Positions 1 through 7,058 of a stretch of 64,000 bases of DNA are shown here, in pieces. The stretch comes from Nonomuraea pusilla (GTDB lineage: Bacteria > Actinomycetota > Actinomycetes > Streptosporangiales > Streptosporangiaceae): positions 183,998 through 247,997 of the forward strand of contig NZ_FOBF01000013.1 in the NCBI RefSeq assembly GCF_900109355.1, in the 5' to 3' direction. The notes beneath the pieces were generated by a model that worked only from the letters and a program-made list of their open reading frames with translations, had not been told where the DNA came from and searched no databases. The first letter of the stretch is position 1. Each line of letters opens with the position of its first letter. A program made the translations under genes and the position numbers.

Positions 1-1
1 C

Positions 2-109
2 ACCGCCGACCGGCTGATCTCGATGCGCGACGGGCTGTTCGTCGACGACACCCGGCTGGCCGGCTCCCACACGGGCGGGCTCGGCGGGCTGATCGGGCTG
101 GAGGGCTGA
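2..109 (+). CDS. C-terminal end of an ABC transporter ATP-binding protein (partial)
   Basis: Only the last 35 codons lie in the window; the rest is to the left. The segment reads TADRLISMRDGLFVDD and then a Gly-rich tail, which matches the end of MacB/LolD-type ABC ATPases, where the region after the H-loop runs into a phrase such as ADRVISMRDG. It stops at 107-109, five bases before the ATG of an FtsX-like permease, so the two genes probably form one exporter operon. No Walker motif is visible because the gene is cut by the window edge, so the assignment rests on the tail motif and the neighbour. Confidence 0.7.
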   Translation, partial: TADRLISMRDGLFVDDTRLAGSHTGGLGGLIGLEG

Positions 110-114
110 ACGTC

Positions 115-1905
115 ATGGGCTCCATCGTGCTCGTCGTGCGCCTGGTGCTGGCCGACGTGCGCCGGCACCGGGTGCAGGCCGCGATGCTCCTGCTCGCGGT
201 TACCGTGGCCACCGCCACGATGGCCCTGGGCCTGTCCCTGCGCGGCGTGAGCGACGCGCTGTACGAGCAGACCCGCGCGGCCACCGCCGGGCCGGACGTG
301 GTGGCGCTCTCCGGCGACACGGGCCCCGCCGTGACCTCGGCCCTGGCCTCACTGGCGGACGATCCGGAGGTGGTCGCCCACCACGGCCCCTACCGCATCG
401 TCTACGCCACCCTCACCGCACGCGGTTCCACCTCGTCCCCCGTGGTGGTGCACGGCTTCGCCGAGACGCCCGGCGCGGTCGACCGTCCGCTGGTGACCTC
501 GGGTCGCTGGGTGCGCTCCGGCGGCGCCGTCCTCGAACGCGGCTTCGCCACCGCGCTGGGCGTCGGCGTCGGCGACCGCGTCACCATCGCCGGCCGGTCG
601 TACCCCGTCGTCGGGATCGCCGTCACCGCGGCCACCTCCATCTACCCCTGGGCGGCGCAGATCGGCCCGGGCGGCGGCCCCAGCGACTACAGCGGCCTGG
701 CCTGGATGACCCGGCCGGACGCCCGGAGACTGGCGGCCTCCCACGATCTCCCGGTGACCTCGGCGATCGACCTCAAGCTGCGCGACCCGGCCGCGACCGA
801 GGCCTTCATGGACGCCCACAGCGGCCTCGGCATCAGGGTCACCTTCCAGCCCTGGCAGTTCAAAGCCGAGCAGGACACGGTCATCCTCAGGGACGCCCAG
901 CCGATCCTGGTCGTCGGCAGCTGGCTGCTCAGCTTCCTGGCCATCACCGGAGTGGCGGCGCTGGCCGCGGGACGCGCCGTCGAGCAGACGCGCCGGGCCG
1001 GGCTGCTCAAGGCCGTCGGCGCCACCCCGGGCCTCATCACCGCCGTCCTGTTCACCGAGTACCTGGCGCTGGCGCTGCTCGCCGACGCGCTGGGCCTGAT
1101 GGTCGCCCACCTGGCCATGCCGGCCATCGCCAGCCCCACCGCCAGCCGGATCGGCGACGCGGCCGGCCCCGACGGCGCCACGGTCGTCGCGGCGACCGTC
1201 CTCGCCGTGGCGGTGGCGGTGCTGTCCACGCTGCGTCCGACCCTGCGGGCCATGCGCACGGCGACCGTCACGGCGCTGACGGCCACCGCGCACCAGCCCC
1301 GTCACCGGCCCTGGCTCACCGCGCTGTCCGCGCTGCTGCCCACGCCGCTGCTGCTCGGGCTGCGGCTGACCGCCCGCCGGCCGGGCCGCGCCGTGCTGCA
1401 GGCGTGCTCCTCCGCCACCAGCGTGATCGCGATCGCCGCCCTGCTGACCCTCCACGCCCAGCCGGAGAGGGGCTACGGCCTGGACGGCTCCTCGGTCCTG
1501 CCCAACCTGCGGGGCGAGCACGACCGCGGGCTGATGCTCGCCGTCACCATCCTGCTGATCGCCCTCGCCGTCGTGAACACCGTCACGCTCACCTGGACCA
1601 CCGCCATGGAGGCGCGGGCGAACATGGCCGTCGCGCGTACGCTCGGCGCCACCCCCGCCCAGATCACCGCGGGGCTGTCCGCCGCCCAGCTCCTGCCCGG
1701 CCTGCCCGGCGCCCTCATCGGCATCCCTCTGGGCATCGGCCTGCTCTCGCTCTTCGCCGCCCCGAACGCGGCGGATCCCCCCTCCGCCTGGCTGCTCGGC
1801 GCCGCGCTCGCGACCGTCCTGGTGACGGCGGCGCTGACCGCCCTGCCCGCGCGCCTGGCGGCCCGCCGGCCGGTGGCGCAGGCACTCAGCGCAGAAACGG
1901 CCTGA
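115..1905 (+). CDS. FtsX-like ABC transporter permease
   Basis: A 596-residue inner-membrane protein of the MacB/FtsX permease type, expected to work with the ATPase that ends just upstream. A membrane segment near residues 20-42 is followed by an extracytoplasmic MacB-like domain (about 45-255), then three helices between about 262 and 370. A second block of three helices (about 470-590) follows a further helix near 430. This duplicated layout is typical of actinobacterial FtsX permeases of roughly 600-850 residues. Its substrate cannot be told from sequence; lipoproteins, peptides or antibiotics are possible for this family. The start ATG lies five bases after the upstream stop, supporting translational coupling. 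Confidence 0.85.
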   Translation: MGSIVLVVRLVLADVRRHRVQAAMLLLAVTVATATMALGLSLRGVSDALYEQTRAATAGPDVVALSGDTGPAVTSALASLADDPEVVAHHGPYRIVYATLTARGSTSSPVVVHGFAETPGAVDRPLVTSGRWVRSGGAVLERGFATALGVGVGDRVTIAGRSYPVVGIAVTAATSIYPWAAQIGPGGGPSDYSGLAWMTRPDARRLAASHDLPVTSAIDLKLRDPAATEAFMDAHSGLGIRVTFQPWQFKAEQDTVILRDAQPILVVGSWLLSFLAITGVAALAAGRAVEQTRRAGLLKAVGATPGLITAVLFTEYLALALLADALGLMVAHLAMPAIASPTASRIGDAAGPDGATVVAATVLAVAVAVLSTLRPTLRAMRTATVTALTATAHQPRHRPWLTALSALLPTPLLLGLRLTARRPGRAVLQACSSATSVIAIAALLTLHAQPERGYGLDGSSVLPNLRGEHDRGLMLAVTILLIALAVVNTVTLTWTTAMEARANMAVARTLGATPAQITAGLSAAQLLPGLPGALIGIPLGIGLLSLFAAPNAADPPSAWLLGAALATVLVTAALTALPARLAARRPVAQALSAETA

Positions 1906-1917
1906 ACCGCGTCAGGG

Positions 1918-1979
1918 TCCTCCTGCCGCCGGTGTCGCGCCGGCAGCCCGGCGTCCTCCCCGGTGTCATGGCAGGAGGA
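1918..1979. terminator. Possible long-stem inverted repeat after the permease gene
   Basis: TCCTCCTGCC at 1918-1927 is perfectly complementary to GGCAGGAGGA at 1970-1979, with a smaller GCCGG/CCGGC pairing inside the loop. It sits between convergent genes (permease on the plus strand, regulator on the minus strand), which suits a factor-independent or processing hairpin. There is no U-tract and the loop is long, so the function is uncertain. Confidence 0.35.
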
Positions 1980-2027
1980 AGGCCTCCGGACCCCGGGAGC
2001 GGCCGTCCCGCACGCCCTTCTCGCCGG

Positions 2028-2357
2028 TCACCCGGGTTCGGCCGGGGGCGGCGCCTCCGGCGCGGTCATCCGGGAGAGCGCGACGATCCGTTCCAGCGCC
2101 GCCGCGTGCCGCTGGAACGCCTGCCGCCCCTCCGGGGTGAGCCGCACGTAGGTGCGCCGGGCCCGCTTGTCCTGCCCCTTGTACACCTCGACGTACCCGG
2201 CGCCGGCCAGCGCGGAGATCTGCTTGGACAGCGCCGAGTCACTGGTGCCGATCGTGTCCCTGACGAAGCCGAAGTCGACCCAGTCGGCCGGCGCCAGCAG
2301 CGCGACCACCGACAGCCGCGCGGGCACGTGCAGGAACTCATCGAACTGGGGGTCCAT
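2028..2357 (-). CDS. Winged-helix transcriptional regulator, small MarR/PadR-like
   Basis: A 109-residue cytoplasmic DNA-binding protein. Residues of about 8-85 form a winged helix of the HTH_27 type: helix LSVVALLAP, recognition helix region GTSDSALSKQISALAGAGYV, and a wing KGQDKRARRTYVRLTPEGR. Such regulators control a neighbouring membrane protein in many actinomycetes. An ATG at 2372 is also in frame, but the ATG at 2357 begins the conserved MDPQFDEFLHVPARL segment. The start overlaps the end of the upstream membrane-protein gene by 20 bases, so the two are co-transcribed. Two tandem palindromes upstream of that gene are the likely operator, which would make the pair autoregulated. Confidence 0.8.
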   Translation of the reverse strand: MDPQFDEFLHVPARLSVVALLAPADWVDFGFVRDTIGTSDSALSKQISALAGAGYVEVYKGQDKRARRTYVRLTPEGRQAFQRHAAALERIVALSRMTAPEAPPPAEPG

Positions 2358-2817
2358 CAGCCTGCAGCGCAATCGACGTGACGATCCGGCGGATCAGCGG
2401 CGTGATCGCGATGTACACCACGGCCGCGAAGACGGCGCCGACCATGGCCTGCGACAGCAGCCCGTGCGCCGGCAGACCGAACAAGGCGAAGCCGGCGACC
2501 CTGCCGATGACGAAGGCGATGAAGTAGGCGGGCGTCATGACGACGAGCATGGCGATCATCACACCCCTGGGCTTCGGGTGGACGGCGACCCGGAACGAGC
2601 TCAGGAGCCCCGAGCCCATGTACACGGCGAGCCCCAGCCCCAGAGCGACGGATCTCCAGGGCAATTCGAGATCGATCGACGCGAACACGCCCAGGAGCCC
2701 GAGCGCCGAGACGATCACGAAGGGCCAGGGAAGGATCTTGCGGACCATCTCCTCTCGGGTCCTGTCCTGAAAGGCGCGGATCTGATCAAGCGAAGACTGG
2801 GCATCCTGCGGATTCAT
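2338..2817 (-). CDS. Four-helix membrane protein co-transcribed with the small regulator
   Basis: A 159-residue protein of unknown function. After a charged amphipathic N-terminus (about 1-28) there are hydrophobic helices near 30-47, 53-73, 85-110 and 118-142, ending in a short basic tail. No enzymatic motif is visible. It lies directly upstream of and overlaps the winged-helix regulator, a common actinobacterial pairing in which the regulator controls the membrane protein. Its ATG (2815-2817) shares an ATGA junction with the stop of the damaged cupin frame upstream, so it may once have been translated by coupling to that gene. Confidence 0.7.
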   Translation of the reverse strand: MNPQDAQSSLDQIRAFQDRTREEMVRKILPWPFVIVSALGLLGVFASIDLELPWRSVALGLGLAVYMGSGLLSSFRVAVHPKPRGVMIAMLVVMTPAYFIAFVIGRVAGFALFGLPAHGLLSQAMVGAVFAAVVYIAITPLIRRIVTSIALQADGPPVR

Positions 2818-2836
2818 GTGCCACCCCGTGGTCGAC

Positions 2837-2857
2837 TACTTTCCCAAGAGGAAAGTA
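2837..2857. promoter_or_regulatory. Palindromic operator 1 upstream of the membrane-protein/regulator pair
   Basis: TACTTTCC (2837-2844), a 5-base spacer and GGAAAGTA (2850-2857) form a perfect inverted repeat. It ends 20 bases upstream of the ATG at 2817. The core CTTTCC-N5-GGAAAG recurs 26 bp further upstream. Binding by the small winged-helix regulator is an inference from position. Confidence 0.6.
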
Positions 2858-2864
2858 CCATCTT

Positions 2865-2881
2865 CTTTCCCGACAGGAAAG
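2865..2881. promoter_or_regulatory. Palindromic operator 2, same core as operator 1
   Basis: CTTTCC (2865-2870), spacer CGACA and GGAAAG (2876-2881). It is the same half-site and spacer length as the first palindrome, with centres 26 bp apart (about two and a half helical turns). Two copies of one rare AT-containing motif in GC-rich DNA argue for a real repressor site. Confidence 0.6.
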
Positions 2882-3251
2882 TGGTACGGGGCAGGGTGAC
2901 GACCGGGACGTCGCTGGGGATGTCCAGCTCGACGCGGTGCCAGCGCCCGCGCGGGACGACGGCCGCGGTTCCCGCCGTCAGCCTGATCTCCTCCTCCCGC
3001 TGTCCCGGCCGCTCCGGCCGCAGGCGGAGGCGCATCTTCCCGATGAGGCAGGGAGACGAGCTCCTCGGCCTCGGGATGGACCTCCCAGTGGTCGGCGTGG
3101 ACGTCGGCGCCGGTCCTCGCGTGGAAGGCGGTCAGCGGAGTCATCCGCCACCCCGCGGGAGGTGGGGCCGGGGCCGCCCCCCGGAAGGCCAGGAGCGCGT
3201 CGCGGCCGCGCTCGCCGGGGAGATCGGAGACGCTGGATCGCCGGTACTCTC

Positions 3252-4202
3252 ATGGCGAAAGCCAACCGGATGGAGGAGCGAGGAGTGGAGGGTCCCAGCG
3301 CGATCGGGCGGGCGCTGCTCGCGGTCAGCGACCAGTGGACCCTGCTGATCCTGCAGCGCGCGTTCCTCCTTCGGGTACGCCGCTTCGCCGACTGGCGCGA
3401 CGAGCTCGGCATGTCCGAGTCGGTGCTGGCCAACCGGCTGAAGGAGATGGTCGCGGGCGACCTGCTGAAGCCGGCGCCGTACCGGGAGGAGGGCCGCACC
3501 CGCACCGAGTACCTGCTGACCGAGCGGGCGGTGGAGCTGTGGCCGGTGCTGGTGGAGATCTGGTCGTGGGAGCGCAGGTGGGTGCCGAGGCGGCACGGGC
3601 TGCCCGAGCTGACCCACACCGGCTGCGGCAGGCGCACCGACGTGGAGCTGGGCTGCGCGAGCTGCGGCCGCGCGGGGGTGACCGCGCGCGACACCGAGAC
3701 GGTCCGCGGCGCGGCGACGTTCGCGCAGGTCACCGTGCCCCGCCTGCACCGCAGGACGGTCAGGGGCGAGGCCGACCCGCTGTCGTACCTCCCGGAGACC
3801 TTCGAGGTGCTGGGCGACAGGTGGAGCACGGTGATCCTGGCCGCGGCCTTCCTGGGGCTGCGGCGCTTCGCCGACTTCCAGGCGGAGCTGGGAGTCGCGC
3901 CGTCGGTGCTGTCGAACCGGCTGCGGCGCTTCACCGACCTCGGCGTGCTGGAGGTGGAGGAGCCGGGCGCGCGGCCGAGGTACCGGCTGACGGACAAGGG
4001 CCTGGACTTCTTCGGGATCTTCGCCTTCCTGGTGGACTGGGCGCAGCGGTGGTACACGGGCCCGCCCGACACGGACCTGCGCATCACCCACCGGGCGTGC
4101 GGCCTGCCGTTCCGTCCCTGCCTGCGCTGCCGTTCCTGCGGCGAGGCGGTCAGCCGCACGCGGGTGCGCTTCGCCCTGCCGGAGCGCGACGCGACGGCAT
4201 GA
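3252..4202 (+). CDS. Tandem two-domain HxlR-type transcriptional regulator
   Basis: A 316-residue regulator built from two HxlR winged-helix units. Unit 1 has SDQWTLLIL near residue 26, then RRFADWRDELGMSESVLANR. Unit 2 has GDRWSTVILAAAFLGLRRFA and then ELGVAPSVLSNRLRR. Each unit is followed by a short Cys/His cluster: LTHTGCGRRTDVELGCASCG after unit 1, and ITHRACGLPF then CLRCRSCGEAV after unit 2. Ordinary HxlR proteins are about 110-130 residues and dimerise, so this is a fused pseudo-dimer of a kind seen in actinobacteria. ATG 3252 is used; an in-frame ATG at 3270 is an alternative. It points toward the nearby CoA ligase/thiolase genes and is a candidate controller of them. Confidence 0.85.
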   Translation: MAKANRMEERGVEGPSAIGRALLAVSDQWTLLILQRAFLLRVRRFADWRDELGMSESVLANRLKEMVAGDLLKPAPYREEGRTRTEYLLTERAVELWPVLVEIWSWERRWVPRRHGLPELTHTGCGRRTDVELGCASCGRAGVTARDTETVRGAATFAQVTVPRLHRRTVRGEADPLSYLPETFEVLGDRWSTVILAAAFLGLRRFADFQAELGVAPSVLSNRLRRFTDLGVLEVEEPGARPRYRLTDKGLDFFGIFAFLVDWAQRWYTGPPDTDLRITHRACGLPFRPCLRCRSCGEAVSRTRVRFALPERDATA

Positions 4203-4260
4203 CGCGCGAGCGCCCGGTGACGAAGGAGCCGTCGGTCAGCGGCGTCGCCGGCCGCCGCTG

Positions 4261-5439
4261 TCAGTCGTCGGCGGAGGTGACGGCGAACAGCGCGACCGTG
4301 GTGCAGCTGCCGCCGATGTTGAGGGTCAGCGCGGTGCGGGCGTTCGGCACCTGGCAGGCGCCCGCCGTGCCCGACACCTGGCGGGCGGCGTCGTGCAGCA
4401 TGCGCACGCCGGTCGCGCCCACGGGGTGGCCGAGGCCGATCAGCCCGCCCGACGGGTTCACCGGCAGGCTCCCGCCGAAGTCGATCGTCCCGGACTCGAT
4501 CGCCCGCCACGACTCGCCGGGCGGGGTCAGGCCGAGGTGGTCGAGGGCGACGTACTCGGTGACGGTGAAGCAGTCGTGCGTCTCGATCACGTCCACGCCG
4601 GCCGGTCCTTCGAGGCCGGCGCGCCGGTAGGTGTCGAGCGCCGCCTGCCGCAGGTGCGGGAACAGGTACGGCTCGCGCACCGCCAGCTTGTCCTTCAGTG
4701 GCAGGGGCGCCGTGCGGTGCCCCCAGCCGGAGACGACCGGGCCGCGCCCGCCGTACCGGCCCGAGGCGAGCACGACGGCGGCGGCGCCGTCGGTGATGCG
4801 CCCGCAGTCGTACTTGCGCAGCCGTCCCTCGACGATCGGGTTGAGCGTGTCGTCCTCGCCGAAGCAGCCTTCGGGGAACGTCCACGACCGGGTCTGGGCG
4901 AGGGGGTTGCGCAGCGCGTTGCCGTGGTTGATCTCGGCGATGCGCGCCAGGTGCTCGTGGGAGAGGCCGTGGCGGGCGTCCACCTCGTCGGCGATCTCGG
5001 CGAACAGCGCGGGCCACGGGTAGTCCGCCGAGGTCGCCTCGCGGCCCGCCCAGGCGGCGCAGCCCAGGTGCCCGGCGGCCTCCTTGGCGCCGACGTTGCG
5101 CATCAGCTCCACGCCCACGACGAGCGCCACGTCGTACCGCCCCGCCTCCAGGTCGGCCATGGCGGCCAGCACCGCCATGGAGCCGGAGGCGCAGGCGGCC
5201 TCGTGCCGCGACGTGGGGAGCATGGCCCACGCGGGGTGGGCCGCGGCGACCATGCCGCCCAGGTGCGCCTGGCCGGCGAAGAGCTCGCCGGCCAGGTTGC
5301 CGACGTGGGCGACCTGCACGTCCTCCGGGGGCACGCGGGCCGCGGCGAGCGCGCCGAGGCAGGCCTCCTGGAGCAGGTCGAACAGGCCCACGCCCGAGCG
5401 GGCGAAGTCGGTCTGGTAGCCGCCGAGGACACGGATCAC
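4261..5439 (-). CDS. SCP2-type thiolase (acyl-CoA C-acyltransferase family)
   Basis: A 392-residue thiolase-superfamily enzyme. The acyl-accepting Cys is in HEAACASGSMAV (Cys83). The HDCF motif is at 288-291, GHPVGATG at 337-344, and the C-terminal NIGGSC gives a further Cys at about 379. These are features of the SCP2-thiolase branch, which cleaves or forms beta-ketoacyl-CoA, often for branched or steroid side chains. The start is GTG at 5437-5439, overlapping the stop of the upstream CoA ligase in a GTGA junction, so both are in one operon. The ligase would activate an acid and the thiolase would shorten it. Substrate unknown. Confidence 0.9.
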   Translation of the reverse strand: MIRVLGGYQTDFARSGVGLFDLLQEACLGALAAARVPPEDVQVAHVGNLAGELFAGQAHLGGMVAAAHPAWAMLPTSRHEAACASGSMAVLAAMADLEAGRYDVALVVGVELMRNVGAKEAAGHLGCAAWAGREATSADYPWPALFAEIADEVDARHGLSHEHLARIAEINHGNALRNPLAQTRSWTFPEGCFGEDDTLNPIVEGRLRKYDCGRITDGAAAVVLASGRYGGRGPVVSGWGHRTAPLPLKDKLAVREPYLFPHLRQAALDTYRRAGLEGPAGVDVIETHDCFTVTEYVALDHLGLTPPGESWRAIESGTIDFGGSLPVNPSGGLIGLGHPVGATGVRMLHDAARQVSGTAGACQVPNARTALTLNIGGSCTTVALFAVTSADD

Positions 5440-6965
5440 AGCTTCAGCTCCCGTTTCAGGATCTTTCCGACGGGGTTCCTGGGCAGCGCGTCCACGATCT
5501 CCAGCCGTTCGGGGAGCTTGTAGGAGGCGATGCCCTTGTCGCGGAGGAAGGCGACCACCGACTCCAGGGAGATCTCCCCCTGGGGGACGACGACCGCGCA
5601 GACCTTCTCCCCCAGCACCTCGTCCGGGTAGCCGGCGACGGCCACCTCGGCGATCGAGGGGTGGCCGGCGAGCAGGGCCTCCAGCTCGGCCGGGGCGATG
5701 TTCATGCCGCCGCGGATGACGATGTCCTTGGCGCGGTCGACGTAGCGCAGGTACTGGCCGTGGTCGCCGGCGATCTCGAACAGGTCGCCCGTGCGCAGGT
5801 AGCCCTCCTCGTCGAACGGCTCGACGGCCGCGGTGCCGGGCAGGTACCCGGCGAAGACGGTGGGCCCGCTGAGCCGCAGTTCCCCCGGGATACCGGGCTC
5901 GGTGACCTCCACGCCGTCCGGCGAGACCAGCTTGACCCGCACCCCGGGCACGGTGGGGCGGGGGAAGTAGCGGGCGCGTACCTCGGGGTCGGGCATGCGC
6001 TCGGGGTCGGAGAGCAGCGTGACGCCCTCGTTGGAGCCGAAGAAGTTGATGACGGCGATGCCGTGCCGCTCCTGCCAGCCCTTGACCATGGACGGCGGCA
6101 GCGGCGCGGAGCCCGAGCCGATCCTCGTGAGCGACGGCGGGACCGTCACGCCCTGGAGCAGCAGGAGGGTGAGCAGGGCGGGCGGGGCCAGGGTGTAGGT
6201 GACCTGCTCGTCGGCGATCTGCGCCAGGTAGGTGGGCAGGTGGAAGGGGTGGTGCTGGACCAGCGTCGCGCCGGTGCGCAGCCACGGCAGGAGGACGCCT
6301 CCGATGCCGGCCATGTTGACCATCGGGAACGGGTTGAGTATCACGTCGCCGGCGGTCAGGCCGGGCGCGGCGGCGCAGATGGCGGCGACGGCCAGCCAGT
6401 CGTAGTGGCATCTCGGCACCCCCTTGGGCGTGGCCTCGGTGCCGGAGGTCCAGCAGATCGTGACCCGTTCGGCCGGGTCCGCGGTGCGGCTCGGCGCCTC
6501 GGCCGCGGTGACGCCTTCCAGGTCGGCGGGCCACGACAGCGTCGGCGTGCCCTCGGGCGCGCGCGACTGCGGCCCGGTGACCAGCAGCGTGGCGCCGGAC
6601 AGCGGCAGCAGCAGGCCCAGCTCGTACGCGCGGTACTGCACGGGGAAGGGCGTGACGGTCGCGCCGAGCCGCACGGTCGCGAGGAAGATCACGGCGAGCT
6701 CGACGCTGTTGGGCAGTTGCACGGCGACGACGTCGCCGGGCCCGACGCCGCGCGCGTGGAGCACGCCGGCGACCCTGTCGACCTCGGCGTCGAGCCGCGC
6801 CCAGGTCAGCCGCTTCGGGGGCCCGATCGTCTTGTCGGGCGGGTCGACGATGGCCGTGGCGCGGGGACGCGCCGCCACCTGGGCCCTGAGCAGCTGGTCG
6901 ATGGTGTCGCCCGTCCACCAGCCCTCGGCGGTGTAGCGGGCGATCCGATCGGCGGAATGCGTCAT
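5436..6965 (-). CDS. AMP-dependent acyl-CoA synthetase/ligase
   Basis: A 509-residue member of the ANL adenylate-forming family, expected to convert a carboxylic acid, ATP and CoA into an acyl-CoA. The phosphate-binding loop TSGTEATPKG is at 173-182, the A5-type FFGSNEG follows, then the A7 motif YLRTGDLFEI, the hinge YVDRAKDIVIRGG and a C-terminal catalytic-lysine region PVGKILKREL. ATG 6965 is chosen because GGGAG lies seven bases upstream. In-frame starts further upstream have weaker support. It heads a two-gene operon with the thiolase and diverges from the carotenoid-oxygenase operon, sharing one symmetrical promoter block. Confidence 0.92.
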   Translation of the reverse strand: MTHSADRIARYTAEGWWTGDTIDQLLRAQVAARPRATAIVDPPDKTIGPPKRLTWARLDAEVDRVAGVLHARGVGPGDVVAVQLPNSVELAVIFLATVRLGATVTPFPVQYRAYELGLLLPLSGATLLVTGPQSRAPEGTPTLSWPADLEGVTAAEAPSRTADPAERVTICWTSGTEATPKGVPRCHYDWLAVAAICAAAPGLTAGDVILNPFPMVNMAGIGGVLLPWLRTGATLVQHHPFHLPTYLAQIADEQVTYTLAPPALLTLLLLQGVTVPPSLTRIGSGSAPLPPSMVKGWQERHGIAVINFFGSNEGVTLLSDPERMPDPEVRARYFPRPTVPGVRVKLVSPDGVEVTEPGIPGELRLSGPTVFAGYLPGTAAVEPFDEEGYLRTGDLFEIAGDHGQYLRYVDRAKDIVIRGGMNIAPAELEALLAGHPSIAEVAVAGYPDEVLGEKVCAVVVPQGEISLESVVAFLRDKGIASYKLPERLEIVDALPRNPVGKILKRELKL

Positions 6966-6992
6966 CGCGGCTCCCATCGGTGATGGGCGCAC

Positions 6993-7050
6993 ACTACGAA
7001 AGCCGAAGCCAGGTCGTCAATCGTTGACAGCTGACTTCGCTTATCGTAGT
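6993..7050. promoter_or_regulatory. Symmetrical divergent promoter/operator between the two degradative operons
   Basis: Two inverted copies of one 16-bp element (6993-7008 and 7035-7050, about 14 of 16 positions alike, outer ends ACTACGA and TCGTAGT) flank a perfect palindrome GTCAATCGTTGAC at 7016-7028. The palindrome holds two back-to-back -35 boxes: TTGACA (7024-7029) 17 bases from TAGTTT for the plus strand, and TTGACG 18 bases from TAGTGT for the minus strand. The repeated element between each pair is a likely regulator site. The plus-strand transcript would start at or next to the ATG at 7059. Confidence 0.65.
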
Positions 7051-7058
7051 TTCCGGCC

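Larger units (their letters stand above)
2814..3144 (-). pseudogene. Cupin-domain protein, interrupted by a single-base frameshift
   Basis: The N-terminal frame from the ATG at 3142-3144 reads MTPLTAFHARTGADVHADHW and continues to EAEELVS, the first cupin motif. A second frame then reads CLIGKMRLRLRPERPGQREE and onward through AAVVPRGRWHRVELDIPSD, the rest of a small cupin, stopping at 2814-2816. The two join perfectly if one base is removed from the three-G run at 3051-3053. Small cupins of this kind are about 105-110 residues, matching the combined length. It is either a true pseudogene or an assembly error. The 3' end of the second frame runs through the palindromes that precede the next gene. 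Confidence 0.7.

Noticed and set aside
349..1521. Long open frame opposite the FtsX-like permease
   Set aside because: Composition is Arg/Gly/Gln-rich with no motif, and the plus-strand permease is well supported; this is a high-GC shadow.
2978..5230. Long minus-strand frame across the HxlR gene and thiolase
   Set aside because: It covers two unrelated real genes in other frames and has no recognisable domains.
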